Shown here: in pieces, positions 7,611 through 15,711 of the stretch | Position numbering within the stretch: the first letter of the stretch is position 1 | Layout: every line of letters begins with the position of its first letter | Assembly (NCBI GenBank): GCA_913053845.1 | Contig: CAJXGD010000018.1 | Location: 1-40,967 of the forward strand | DNA length: 40,967 nucleotides | DNA from: an uncultured bacterium | GTDB taxonomy: Bacteria > Bipolaricaulota > Bipolaricaulia > RBG-16-55-9 > DRJF01 | Direction of reading: 5' to 3' | Notes under the pieces: generated by a model | What the model saw: the letters and a program-made list of their open reading frames with translations, nothing else | Told to the model about the DNA's origin: nothing | Databases searched by the model: none | Position numbers and translations under genes: made by a program

Positions 7611-7649
7611 TGACATACTCCCCATGCCTGAAGGCAGGGGAGTATGTTG
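7611..7649. mobile_element. IS200/IS605-type end hairpin (solo remnant)
   Basis: CATACTCCCC (7614-7623) pairs with GGGGAGTATG (7637-7646), and TGCC/GGCA pair inside around a TGAA loop with one bulged A. It is preceded by TTTTGA. The pattern TTGACATACTCCCC..GCC..GGC..GGGGA is what I recall for right ends of IS200/IS605 and TnpB-type elements, whose hairpins are recognised by the HUH transposase TnpA. No tnpA or tnpB gene is nearby, so this is a solo end or a small non-autonomous element. Confidence 0.5.
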
Positions 7650-7747
7650 TGTGACACTGAGGCAGACACTTATGAACTGGCTGTGGAGCGGAGCGACTGC
7701 AACCGGAGACAGGGCAGGGGCTGTTTGCCGCGATCTCGATTATGAGC

Positions 7748-7776
7748 TTGGTGGCCCTCGAAAAGAGTGCTATAAT
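7748..7776 (+). promoter_or_regulatory. Promoter of the DUF4258/YgiT pair
   Basis: TTGGTG (7748-7753), 17 bp, then a perfect TATAAT (7771-7776). Transcription would start near 7783, and AGAAGG precedes the ATG at 7803. Confidence 0.5.
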
Positions 7777-7802
7777 GTAATGCTAGGACAGAAGGCGATC
7801 AA

Positions 7803-8061
7803 TGTCCATAGAGACGATCTACGATGATATTTATGCGGAGCGGATTACGTTTGGTCTCCATTTGGTTCAACGGATATGGGAAAACGGCATATCCATCGCC
7901 CAAGTCCTGACACCATTCTCACGGGTACGGTGAACAAGCACGAAAAGGATGAGCGCTCCCAGGGCCAATTCACGAAGTATACGATGTCTAAGGGGGATAT
8001 TGTGGTGGTGGTCAAGGATTGCCAACCAGGATTTATTATTGCCGCGAACAGGAGGTCATGA
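7803..8061 (+). pseudogene. DUF4258 toxin (MqsR-like partner), frameshifted
   Basis: The ATG at 7803 has AGAAGG 6 nt upstream and encodes ERITFGLHLVQRIWENGISI, a DUF4258-like N-terminus, before a stop near 7930. The adjacent frame then supplies PDTILTGTVNK, QGQFTKYTMSKGDIVVVV and PGFIIAANRRS, the expected C-terminal half. The frames switch near 7907-7910, so a small indel has split the gene. Intact members pair with YgiT-type zinc-finger antitoxins. Its stop overlaps the antitoxin start as ATGA. Confidence 0.65.
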
Positions 8062-8300
8062 TCGTGCAATGTCCCAATGGCTGTTCAGTTCCTCTGGAGG
8101 AAAGAAAGGAAGAAAAGATCTTCCATCGTAACGGTGAGCCTGTCGTTGTGTCGGAATTGACGATGTATGTATGCCCAAACTGCGGGCAAGAATCGCTGCC
8201 TGTGCCATCGGCAAGAGTCGTGGAAGATATCTTAAACGGGAAAGTCAAGCCCTCCGGCGAGTTTACCGCTGAGTTGTACCAAATTGGTTCGATTGGATAA
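8058..8300 (+). CDS. YgiT-type zinc-finger antitoxin (MqsA-like N-terminal domain)
   Basis: The 80-residue protein has CPNGC near the N-terminus and YVCPNCGQESLP in the middle, a zinc-binding arrangement like MqsA/YgiT antitoxins. SARVVEDILNGKVKPSGEF follows. ATG 8058 lies 3 nt after AGGAGG (8050-8055) and overlaps the toxin stop. It lacks the C-terminal helix-turn-helix of full-length MqsA, as is common in the short YgiT group. With the toxin frame broken it is probably an orphan. Confidence 0.75.
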   Translation: MIVQCPNGCSVPLEERKEEKIFHRNGEPVVVSELTMYVCPNCGQESLPVPSARVVEDILNGKVKPSGEFTAELYQIGSIG

Positions 8301-8451
8301 TTCAACATCGCGGGCAACCCGGTCTTCGGGTCGCAGCTTTTGCGCCTTACCGAAGGGGGGACCGTGCCAGCGACTTTGTAGATTTTCAGCTTGGCTGGAG
8401 GGGCCGGTTGCCATCCCGGCATCTCCTATTGTGGTCTCAGGCTCTATCTAC

Positions 8452-9183
8452 GGCGCCGTTAAGAGATGCCGAAGACCTCCTTTAGGACGAGGTTTTGGTT
8501 ATGGAACCAGGCAAACATCCTCAGCCAGTTGGTGATGCTACCGTGATCCAAACGATGTTGGGGAAAGGAACAATCAAAGACCTTCATCCGTCGCTTGAAC
8601 TCTCGGAATCTACGCTCGACATAGTTGCGGATGCCACCCACCATCCAGTTGTGTTTGGTCTGCTGCAGGAAGAACAAGGCCCCTTGGTACCAAGGCCCTC
8701 CGTCAACTACCGCTTCTTTAGGCCACTGGCCGTAGACATGAGCCAACTCCTGGAAGAACTGCATGGTGCTGATCAAGGTTCGCTCTCGGCTGACGCGCAG
8801 GTAGAGGATGCGGCGAGTGGCCGGGTCGATGGCAGCCCAGATCCAGCAGGGCCTCCCACCCAGTTTGACCTGGGTCTCATCGACCACGATGCGCTCAGGC
8901 AGGGGGCCGTTCCACACAGACCACTTGTCGGCAAAGGACTGAATCCAGTACCATACGGCCACGTGGGAGACACGGACTCCCAGTTGGGCCAAGGTCAAGG
9001 CGGTTCTGCGCAGGCTGAGGCCTTGAGCGTAGAGAGCCAAGCCCAGAGCGATGGCCCAAGCGGGGGTCCGTTCCTTTTGGATCACCGCCCGTTGTTTGAA
9101 GAGTTCACCAAGTTTGTAGAAGTGGATGGGCATGGGTATCACCTCCCTCCCAGTCTACTATATCGGCTCTTCTTAACGCCACC
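8452..9183. mobile_element. IS6-like insertion sequence
   Basis: One transposase gene is bounded by imperfect inverted repeats: GGCGCCGTTAAGA at 8452-8464, and the complement of GGTGGCGTTAAGA at 9171-9183 (11 of 13 match). Ends of the form GGnnnnGTT and a size of about 730 bp fit the IS6 family. The flanking octamers (CTATCTAC and AGACGTTG) differ, so no 8-bp target duplication is seen. The left repeat overlaps the transposase stop codon. Confidence 0.6.
8459..9133 (-). CDS. IS6-family-like DDE transposase
   Basis: The 224-227 residue protein has an N-terminal helix-turn-helix region (GLSLRRTALTLAQLGVRVSH). A DDE catalytic core follows: RIVVDETQVKLGG (first Asp), KEAVVDGGPWY (second Asp) and YVERRFREFKRRMK (Glu). 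Spacing and length match IS6/IS240-type enzymes. It would cut and join the element ends. The start is ATG at 9142 or 9133, the latter with GGGAGGTGAT upstream. The frame is intact from start to stop, so it could be active. Confidence 0.8.
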   Translation of the reverse strand: MPIHFYKLGELFKQRAVIQKERTPAWAIALGLALYAQGLSLRRTALTLAQLGVRVSHVAVWYWIQSFADKWSVWNGPLPERIVVDETQVKLGGRPCWIWAAIDPATRRILYLRVSRERTLISTMQFFQELAHVYGQWPKEAVVDGGPWYQGALFFLQQTKHNWMVGGIRNYVERRFREFKRRMKVFDCSFPQHRLDHGSITNWLRMFAWFHNQNLVLKEVFGIS

Positions 9184-9367
9184 AGACGTTGGTCGGATAC
9201 TTTTCTGGCTGAGCCCCATCTTAGTTGTGCTAGGCGGATATACCTTCCAGCTAGCCCGCTTGTACCAACTCAGCGTGGATTCTATAATACTATAGCTCTG
9301 CTATAGAGTCAAGGCAGTCAAACAGGTGCCCAGATCGGCCCCGGTCATCTATTTGGCCGACCACAGA
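9143..9367. other. Non-coding region between the IS and lspA
   Basis: No gene recognised. Apart from the right end of the IS, there is a TATAAT near 9283 and a CTATAG-ctctg-CTATAG repeat around 9290-9306. Neither has an obvious target gene. Confidence 0.4.
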
Positions 9368-9395
9368 TTGCATGGTTCCCGTCAATGTATATAAT
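9368..9395 (+). promoter_or_regulatory. Promoter of lspA
   Basis: TTGCAT (9368-9373), 16 bp, then TATAAT (9390-9395). The predicted start near 9402 lies about 9 nt before the lspA ATG. TATAATAGGCCA recurs at the antitoxin promoter (265-276). Confidence 0.55.
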
Positions 9396-9410
9396 AGGCC
9401 AGGGGATTTG

Positions 9411-9869
9411 ATGCGTTTAGTTGGATGGGCGACTACCGTAGCGGCGATCGATCAGTTGAGCAAACTGGCTGCCGCCTCCTATTTGCATCTTTTGGTCCCC
9501 CTGCCGTTGCTCGATGAAACGGTGCGCCTGACGCTGGCCCATAATTCCGGTGGGGCCTTCAGCTTGTTGCGCAGTCAGGGTGAGCTGATGACCTATCTGG
9601 TCGGAGTGCTGAGCGTCGGGCTGTTGGCCACGTTGCTGCTGGGAGGCAAGCGGCTCAGGCCGTTGGTCCAAGTCGGGTTGGTCTTGATCAGTGGTGGAGC
9701 CTGGGGCAACCTGATAGACCGCTTGCATTGGGGTTATGTCATTGATTTTATAGATATTGGCACATCCAGTTGGCGCTGGGCCACCTTCAATCTGGCCGAC
9801 AGCGCGATCGTGCTGGGCACGGCCTTGATCGTGCTCAGCCTGATTGCCCGTGAGGTGAGGACGGCGTGA
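9411..9869 (+). CDS. lspA: Lipoprotein signal peptidase (signal peptidase II)
   Basis: The integral membrane Asp protease has about four hydrophobic segments. The N-terminal AIDQLSKLAA, AHNSGGAFS, GGAWGNLIDR, GYVIDFIDIG and FNLADSAIVLG are the LspA signature blocks; the two catalytic Asp residues lie in the last ones. It removes signal peptides from prolipoproteins after lipid attachment. ATG 9411 is chosen because MRLVGWATTVAAIDQ begins the first helix and the upstream in-frame start would fall before the predicted transcript start. The stop overlaps the tmk start as GTGA. Confidence 0.92.
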   Translation: MRLVGWATTVAAIDQLSKLAAASYLHLLVPLPLLDETVRLTLAHNSGGAFSLLRSQGELMTYLVGVLSVGLLATLLLGGKRLRPLVQVGLVLISGGAWGNLIDRLHWGYVIDFIDIGTSSWRWATFNLADSAIVLGTALIVLSLIAREVRTA

Positions 9870-10516
9870 GCGCTAGCCGCGGGCTATTTATCGTCTTTGA
9901 GGGCCTTGATGGCGCGGGCAAGAGCACCCAAGCCGATTTATTATTGGCCGAACTGCGCCGGGCAGGTCAAGCGGCGCTGCTCTTGCGCGAGCCGGGCGGC
10001 ACCCCGCTGGGCGATCGGCTGCGGGAGATCCTGCTTGGCCGGGACGGTGCGCTGGGTTTGGAGCCGCTGAGCGAGCTGCTGCTTTATGAGGCCTCGCGCT
10101 GCCAGTTGGTGCGCCAGGTTATCCGGCCGGCGCTGGCTCGTGGGCAAACGGTGATCTCGGGGCGTTACGTGCTCTCGAGCCTGGCCTATCAGGGTTATGG
10201 GCGAGGCTTAGCGCTGGAGCTGATCGAGCGGCTCAATCGGGAGGCCACCGGCGGACTTGAGCCGGAGTTGACCTTCTGGATAGATCTGGCTCCAGAAGTG
10301 GGGCTGGCGCGGCTCAGGACGGCACCCGATCGCATGGAGCGCTCAGGACTCGATTTCTATCGTCGGGTCGCGGCCGGCTACCGCGAGTTGGCCCAGGGGC
10401 AAGCGCAGATCATCCGCCTAGATGGGGAGCGGAGTCAGAACGAGTTGGCCCGACAGGTAGCCGCGCAGCTGCGGCGGCTGAGCCGCCGGGCCAACGGGGA
10501 CAAAGCCCGCTCGTAG
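9866..10516 (+). CDS. tmk: Thymidylate kinase
   Basis: The P-loop is FEGLDGAGKST, followed by REPGGTPLGDRLREILL (dTMP-binding). The usual DRY motif appears as VISGRYVLSSLAYQG, and DRMERSGLDFYRRV forms the lid. The kinase phosphorylates dTMP to dTDP. Length (216 residues) is normal. The GTG start at 9866 overlaps the lspA stop. Odd point: Gly replaces the highly conserved Asp of DRY, which helps position Mg and the phosphates. The rest of the fold looks intact and no second copy is visible here. dnaN follows after 14 bp. Confidence 0.88.
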   Translation: MSASRGLFIVFEGLDGAGKSTQADLLLAELRRAGQAALLLREPGGTPLGDRLREILLGRDGALGLEPLSELLLYEASRCQLVRQVIRPALARGQTVISGRYVLSSLAYQGYGRGLALELIERLNREATGGLEPELTFWIDLAPEVGLARLRTAPDRMERSGLDFYRRVAAGYRELAQGQAQIIRLDGERSQNELARQVAAQLRRLSRRANGDKARS

Positions 10517-10530
10517 CGAAAGGAGGAAGT

Positions 10531-11670
10531 ATGGACTTTACCTGTAACCGGAAAGCGCTCGATTTCGGGGTCAAGACGGTGGGACGCGCTCTGGGCAAGA
10601 GTGCCATGCCCATCTTGGCCGGCATCAAGCTGGAAGTACACGATTCGCGCTTGACGCTCGCGGCAACAGACCTGGAGCGGGCGATCCTCTGCTCACTGTC
10701 GATTGACAATCACGATGAGGACGGGACGGTCATCCTCAATGGCGAGATACTGGCCAAGGTGATCGGCGTGCTGCCGCAGGAGGAGCTGCGGCTCAAGCTG
10801 GCCGAGGAGGGCGAGCGGGTGGACATCAGCTCCGGAGAGGCGACCTTCGATCTTTTGCTGATGGCCCTGGAGGACTATCCGGAGATCACCACGCCGCCGG
10901 AGCAGCAGTATGCCGCCTTCGCACGCACCCGCTTGCAGCGCAGCCTGGAGCAGACCACCTTCGCCGCGATGAGCGCCCGGGAGACCTCGCGGCTCAATCT
11001 GACCGGGGTGGACCTGCTGTTCTCTCAGGAGACGGTCAAACTGGTGGCCACCAACGGCTATCGCCTGGCCTATCGCGAGGATCACTTGGCCCAGCCGGTG
11101 GCCGAGCCGGGGGAGTATCTGATCAGCGCCGACTCGCTGAAGGCGCTGGGTGCCATTCTCTCCGGCTTAAAAGATGAGCAGATCGCCCTCTATCAAGCGG
11201 ACTCTCATCTTTTCTTTCAGTCGGAGAACGTGCTCTTCATGGCCCGCACCATTCAGGAGGGATATCCGGACTTCGAGCGGGTCATCCCTAAGGGCAACAA
11301 GATCGGGCTCTATCTGGATCGTGGGGCACTGCTGGCCGGCCTGAAGCGGGCTCAGATCACCACTGCGGCCGAGTCGGGCGCGGTGCTCTTCCGCGCTCAG
11401 GGTGAGAAGCTCAGGCTCAGCTCCTCCTCGGTGGAGAAGGGCCAGACCGAGGAGATGCTCAGCCTGCATAGGCCGGTAGAAGAGATCACCGTCTCCTTCC
11501 GGGGGGAGTATCTGATCGAGGCACTAAACTGCATGAAGAGCAACCAGGTGGTCCTGTGGCTCTCCGACCCGGAGAGCGCCGGCCTGCTGGAGCCGGCCGG
11601 GGATGATGCCAGCTCCGAGGACGATCAGGGCTTTCTCTACGTCTGTATGCCCATTCGCATGGATATGTGA
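10531..11670 (+). CDS. dnaN: DNA polymerase III beta sliding clamp
   Basis: The 379-residue protein matches the three-domain clamp. The N-terminal MDFTCNRKALDFGVKTVGRAL and AMPILAGIKLEV, the central LKLVATNGYRLAYRE-like block and the C-terminal FLYVCMPIRMDM correspond to conserved clamp segments. It rings DNA and tethers the replicative polymerase. Its ribosome site AAAGGAGGA is strong. It sits after lspA-tmk rather than in the dnaA-dnaN-recF order, so it may be a relocated or second copy. An acidic insert (DDASSEDDQG) lies just before the C-terminus. Confidence 0.92.
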   Translation: MDFTCNRKALDFGVKTVGRALGKSAMPILAGIKLEVHDSRLTLAATDLERAILCSLSIDNHDEDGTVILNGEILAKVIGVLPQEELRLKLAEEGERVDISSGEATFDLLLMALEDYPEITTPPEQQYAAFARTRLQRSLEQTTFAAMSARETSRLNLTGVDLLFSQETVKLVATNGYRLAYREDHLAQPVAEPGEYLISADSLKALGAILSGLKDEQIALYQADSHLFFQSENVLFMARTIQEGYPDFERVIPKGNKIGLYLDRGALLAGLKRAQITTAAESGAVLFRAQGEKLRLSSSSVEKGQTEEMLSLHRPVEEITVSFRGEYLIEALNCMKSNQVVLWLSDPESAGLLEPAGDDASSEDDQGFLYVCMPIRMDM

Positions 11671-11777
11671 AGCTCTACGCAGAAGCCAACAAAGCTATTT
11701 GAAGGGACTGACAGCTAAAATTACCGATTACCTCCCTCCAGGGCCGGCCCTTTGATAGAACTCGAATCCCGATACCG

Positions 11778-13157
11778 TCACTGAGCCTGCACCCCCTCAG
11801 CCGGGCTAGCCGGTGAGGTAAAAGCACCTAGACTTAGCAGCCAAGCTCGCAGGAGCCGGTCGGTTACCTGCCAGCCTCCCGGGGAGCCGCGCTCGATGAG
11901 AAACCGCTGGGCCAATGATTCAAGAGCTTCATGGGTTGGCTCGTCCTCTGGCGCTATTTTGCACCTGGTGGAAGCAATTTTCAGCAAAAGCTCCCGCTGC
12001 AGCGCCGAGAGCCCCTCGAAGAGGGTCCCGAAATCAGGGTCTTTTTCTTGCAAGAGTAGCCGAAAGGCCCGCTCGACCAGTTGCTCTTCGATCTGCGTGG
12101 AGGATTCGCTCCGCGCTTGCCGAATGCAGAGCCGCAGCAGACGCTGAACATAGGGCGGCATACCTCCAGTGCATTCGGCGATCAGCGCCAGCGCTCTTGT
12201 GTCCACCGACAAGCCGACCCGGCTCAGATGTTCCTTGACCAGTTGGTTCACCTCCGCCGGAGCGAGCGGTCCGATGTATCTGACAACAATATGCTGCTGG
12301 GAGTCCATCTTCAGGAAGGGGTGCCGCGGGGCAGGGCCAACCCGCTGCACCAGGCGCGACAGCTCACCGGCCAAGCCATCGGCCGAGAGCACGAAGCTCA
12401 AACCCTCCGCCTGGCCCAAGGCGGCGAAGAAGGGCTGAAACTCCGGACCGGCCTGCAACTGAGCTTCATCAAAGAGCAGCAGCGGCCTCTGCTTGCTTAA
12501 CCTGGAGAAAGAGGCCAAGAGAGCCTGCATTAACTCGGATTCAGAGATCTCTTGGTTGCGATAGCGCAGCCAGGTGAGGAGCGGTTCACCCGGCGGGCTC
12601 CCGGCCAGTAGCACCTGCGGAAGCTGCTCCTGGGGCAGTTGAGCCAGTCGCTCCAGCAGTTGCTCTAACTTGAGCTGGAGCTCTTCGCCTGTGGCATCTT
12701 TTAATTGTAAGAGTTGGGACAACGGGCTCTGGGGGGCTACTTCAGGAAGCTTCTCGCCCTCTTCCACTTTGAGACGCTCTGCAAAGGCGTACAGCGACTC
12801 CACCAGGGCTGCTTCATTCGAGCGGTGGGCGCGATAGAGGGCGAGCAGATCAAATAGCCGATCACACAGGTCGGTCAGGGCCGCATACTCCTGCGAGGTT
12901 TGTGCAGATGCCCCTGGGCGCCGCGCCGCGCCAGAGAGCGCTTGATAGAGTTTCCCCAAGCTGCCCGTTACCCGGCAGTCGAAGAAGAACGGGTGTAACC
13001 CCGAGAGCGGCTGTAGCTGCAAGCGTCTGAGCAAGGTCGTCTTGCCGGAGCGACGTGGGCCGAGCAGGATGAGCGATTTTCCGGCTGCCAAGTCGCTTAA
13101 TATTTGTCCTTCTATCTCTCGCACAAGCTGGGGCACGATGATTAGCTCTGGTGGCAT
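11778..13157 (-). CDS. AAA+ ATPase of the archaeal-type/STAND-like group
   Basis: The 459-residue protein has Walker A GPRRSGKTT (residues 33-41), Walker B PLLLFDEAQ (Asp 230, Glu 231), a sensor-like LSFVLSADG, and GGMPPYVQRLLRL in the lid. A C-terminal winged-helix-like part runs ALESLAQRFLIERG. About 190 residues separate Walker A and B; the extra part is Leu/Gln-rich, helical and probably coiled coil. Its ATG lies inside the end of iorB (16-bp overlap), so it is translated with the oxidoreductase. Such ATPases act as DNA- or protein-remodelling switches. A role in IOR maturation or regulation is only inferred from context. Confidence 0.7.
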   Translation of the reverse strand: MPPELIIVPQLVREIEGQILSDLAAGKSLILLGPRRSGKTTLLRRLQLQPLSGLHPFFFDCRVTGSLGKLYQALSGAARRPGASAQTSQEYAALTDLCDRLFDLLALYRAHRSNEAALVESLYAFAERLKVEEGEKLPEVAPQSPLSQLLQLKDATGEELQLKLEQLLERLAQLPQEQLPQVLLAGSPPGEPLLTWLRYRNQEISESELMQALLASFSRLSKQRPLLLFDEAQLQAGPEFQPFFAALGQAEGLSFVLSADGLAGELSRLVQRVGPAPRHPFLKMDSQQHIVVRYIGPLAPAEVNQLVKEHLSRVGLSVDTRALALIAECTGGMPPYVQRLLRLCIRQARSESSTQIEEQLVERAFRLLLQEKDPDFGTLFEGLSALQRELLLKIASTRCKIAPEDEPTHEALESLAQRFLIERGSPGGWQVTDRLLRAWLLSLGAFTSPASPAEGVQAQ

Positions 13158-13780
13158 GATGATTTTTGGGCCAGGTGGGCCCAGGCCCTCCCCATTTCGA
13201 AGGCGTCTCTGTTGATCTCTTGTGCCTTGGCAGGCACCACCTCAAAGAGCGCTTGACGAATCAGCTCAGCCGGGATCGGCAGCTCGGCCGTGGCGCAAAG
13301 CGCCCCCAACATCACCGCGTTGGTCGCCAGAATGGTTCCGGCTTGCCGAGCCAGCTCGTGCGCCTCCAGGCTGAGCACCGTCCCGGCCACCTGCTGGAGC
13401 CGTCGCTCGATCTCCTCTAACGAAGGGTAGTGTGCTCGCCAACTGAGCGCCAGAGAGGGCGGCCGCACCACTTGGCGATTCATCAGGACCAGCGTCCGCT
13501 GCGAGCAACATTCGATGCTGCGCAGCGTCTCCAAGGGCTCTAGGCCCAGCAGCACGTCGGCCCCGCCAGAGGGGATCAAGGCGCCGTGCACCTCAGGACC
13601 GATGCGGAGATGGATGGTGATCCTCCCGTAGCGTTGGGCCATGCCGTGAGTCTCGGCGGTCACCACCTCCAACCCGGAGCGGGCCACGGCGCGGCCCAAG
13701 ACGGCATTGGTCAAGATCGTTCCCTGACCACCTACGCCGGCGATCACCAGGTTCCAGAACTTTCGCTCAGAAGGTGCCAT
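13142..13780 (-). CDS. iorB: Indolepyruvate:ferredoxin oxidoreductase, beta (gamma-domain) subunit
   Basis: The 212-residue protein starts NLVIAGVGGQGTILTNAVL, the glycine-rich loop of the gamma domain shared by 2-oxoacid:ferredoxin oxidoreductases. ETHGMAQRYGRITIHLRIG follows, a typical IorB block. With IorA it oxidises aryl pyruvates (indolepyruvate, phenylpyruvate) to aryl-acetyl-CoA and passes electrons to ferredoxin. It overlaps iorA by 14 bp, with GGAG before the ATG, and overlaps the next ATPase gene. It belongs to the tetR-headed minus-strand operon. Confidence 0.88.
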   Translation of the reverse strand: MAPSERKFWNLVIAGVGGQGTILTNAVLGRAVARSGLEVVTAETHGMAQRYGRITIHLRIGPEVHGALIPSGGADVLLGLEPLETLRSIECCSQRTLVLMNRQVVRPPSLALSWRAHYPSLEEIERRLQQVAGTVLSLEAHELARQAGTILATNAVMLGALCATAELPIPAELIRQALFEVVPAKAQEINRDAFEMGRAWAHLAQKSSCHQS

Positions 13781-15692
13781 GAGTCAACTCCTGCAACAGA
13801 TCGCCGGCCGAGCGCCGCTGAATAATCGCCTCTTCAGGACAGATAGTGGCGCAGGCCCCACAGCCATTGCATAACGCCGCATCGATCTGGGCCAAGCCAT
13901 CTTGTTCATAGATGGCAATGCAGTTGAAGTCGCGCAAGCATTCCAGACAACCGTTGCAACGGTCGGAGACGGTATACGCGACGATAGGCTGCCCCACCCG
14001 CCGGCGACGGCGGTCCCAATTGAGCGCGCAGGGCTCCTTGGAGACGATCACGCTCACGCCCCGATGAGCGACGCTGTGTTTGACGGCCTCGGTCAATCGC
14101 TCGGTCTCAAGTGCACCTAAGACCTTGACATCGGTTACGCCTAGACCTTCAGCGACTTGCGCGATGTCCAATAGTTTCCCGCCGGTGTGCTTCATGCGAT
14201 GGTCTAAAGCCGAAGGGTGAGGCTGGTGGCCAGTCATGGCGGTGGTATCGTTGTCCAGGACGACCAGAGTCAGATTGGCCTGGTGGTACACGGCATTGGC
14301 CAAGGCCGATAGCCCGGAATGGAAGAAGGTCGAATCCCCGATGATAGCTACCACCGGATCGTCGCTGAAGTACTGGATGCCGTTGGCCAGGCCGATGGAG
14401 GCTCCCATACATAAGCAAGTATCAACGGCGTTATGGGGTGATTGAACCCCCAAGGTATAGCAGCCGATGTCACCGCAGAAGACGGCCTCTTGGCCCACGG
14501 CTTGCTTGAGGGCGTAAAGGGAAGCCTGATGGGGACAGCCGGGGCAGAAGACCGGTGTGCGTGCCGGGAGGTCTTGGATCAGCTTGCGGGCTCGGTGTTC
14601 TATCTTCTCAAACTCAACGGGAAGTTGGAGTGAGAGCGCCTTCGCCAGGCCACTGATCACGATCTGCGAGCTGTACTCGAACTCAAGGGGGAGGTGGCCG
14701 GAGCGCTTGCCGTAGATCTTCAGGCCGGGGTTGGCCTCTTTGGCGATGGCCCGGACCCGATCTTCCAGATAGGGCTCCAGCTCTTCACAGACGACCAGAA
14801 CTTTTAAATCAGCGATAAACTCCGCCATCGTCTGCTGCGGCAGTGGGTAAGGGGTGCCGATCTTCATCACGTTTGCCTCAAGTTCCAGCACTTGCAACGC
14901 TTCCAGGGCATACTCATAAGCGATGCCCGAGGCCAAGATCCCGACGGAGGAACCGATGTTCTTTACCGGATTATAGCGGGGATCTTCGCAGAGCTGGCGG
15001 GCCTGCGCGATCTTCTCGGTCAGGAGCAGCCGGCGGGCACGGGCGAAGACCGGCACCATGGTAAAGCGCTGGGGGTTCCTGTATCGAGCCCAATGCACCT
15101 TCTCGGCGGGAGCGGCGCGCGGAGGGATCGTTCCCAGCCGGACTAGAGCGGAGCCGTGGGACACCCGGGTGGTGGTGCGCAGGATCACCGGCAGCTCCAG
15201 CCTGTGACTGAGCTCAAAGGCGGCTTGCGCAAACGCTTTGGCCTCGGCGGGGCTGGAGGGGTCGAGCATGGGCAGGTGCATGTGCTCGCCATAGAGGCGA
15301 TTGTCCTGTTCACTCTGGGAGGAATGCATACCGGGGTCGTCGGCAGATAGAATAACCAGAGCGCCGTTGACCCCCGTCTGTGCCAGCGCAAAGAGCGCGT
15401 CGGTGGCCACGTTGACCCCCACGTGCTTCATGATGGCAAAGGCTCGCTTGCCTACAATAGCCGCCCCGGCGGCGGTCTCTACCGCGACCTTCTCGTTGAC
15501 CGAATACTCTGCCAGGTGTCCGAACTCCGGGGCCAGGGCAAAGAGCAGGTCTAACACCTCAGAGGAAGGGGTGCCGGGGTAGCCGGCGACCAGTTCCACG
15601 CCCGCTTCCAGCGCCCCGCGGACGATGGCTTCGTTCCCCAGGAGAAAGACCTTTTCACCTGGCTCACCCGCTTGGATGTCTTTTAGGGCCAT
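13767..15692 (-). CDS. iorA: Indolepyruvate:ferredoxin oxidoreductase, alpha subunit
   Basis: The 641-residue protein has the pyrimidine-binding domain with GYPGTPSSEVLD. It continues with a TPP-binding domain (VFCPGCPHQASLY, GDIGCYTLGVQSP, AIIGDSTFFHSGL). Two C-terminal ferredoxin motifs follow: CNGCLECLRDFNC, which is slightly unusual in lacking CP, and CNGCGACATICP. It catalyses oxidative decarboxylation of aryl pyruvates in anaerobic aromatic amino-acid breakdown. It starts 20 bp after the tetR stop, so it is probably co-transcribed with the repressor from the autoregulated promoter at 16326-16353. Confidence 0.92.
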   Translation of the reverse strand: MALKDIQAGEPGEKVFLLGNEAIVRGALEAGVELVAGYPGTPSSEVLDLLFALAPEFGHLAEYSVNEKVAVETAAGAAIVGKRAFAIMKHVGVNVATDALFALAQTGVNGALVILSADDPGMHSSQSEQDNRLYGEHMHLPMLDPSSPAEAKAFAQAAFELSHRLELPVILRTTTRVSHGSALVRLGTIPPRAAPAEKVHWARYRNPQRFTMVPVFARARRLLLTEKIAQARQLCEDPRYNPVKNIGSSVGILASGIAYEYALEALQVLELEANVMKIGTPYPLPQQTMAEFIADLKVLVVCEELEPYLEDRVRAIAKEANPGLKIYGKRSGHLPLEFEYSSQIVISGLAKALSLQLPVEFEKIEHRARKLIQDLPARTPVFCPGCPHQASLYALKQAVGQEAVFCGDIGCYTLGVQSPHNAVDTCLCMGASIGLANGIQYFSDDPVVAIIGDSTFFHSGLSALANAVYHQANLTLVVLDNDTTAMTGHQPHPSALDHRMKHTGGKLLDIAQVAEGLGVTDVKVLGALETERLTEAVKHSVAHRGVSVIVSKEPCALNWDRRRRRVGQPIVAYTVSDRCNGCLECLRDFNCIAIYEQDGLAQIDAALCNGCGACATICPEEAIIQRRSAGDLLQELTHGTF

Positions 15693-15711
15693 GTTACGCT
15701 ATCCTCCTCAC

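Larger units (their letters stand above)
7374..7802. other. Intergenic region with repeat-like hairpins
   Basis: No convincing gene is present between smpB and the toxin remnant. There is a GGGAGG-tatgat-CCTCCC hairpin at 7502-7519, a small GCGG/CCGC hairpin at 7543-7556, and the large hairpin at 7614-7646 described separately. A 76-codon ORF at 7597-7827 runs through the large hairpin and the toxin promoter and looks spurious. Confidence 0.5.

Noticed and set aside
7374..7802. Possible tmRNA (ssrA) or tRNA next to smpB
   Set aside because: No acceptor stem, T-loop or tag-peptide reading frame could be found on either strand.
7597..7827. 76-codon ORF
   Set aside because: It crosses the IS-type hairpin and the toxin promoter and has no recognisable protein features.
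11740..11751. Palindrome AGGGCCGGCCCT after dnaN as a terminator
   Set aside because: There is no loop and only three T's follow, so it is too weak to call.
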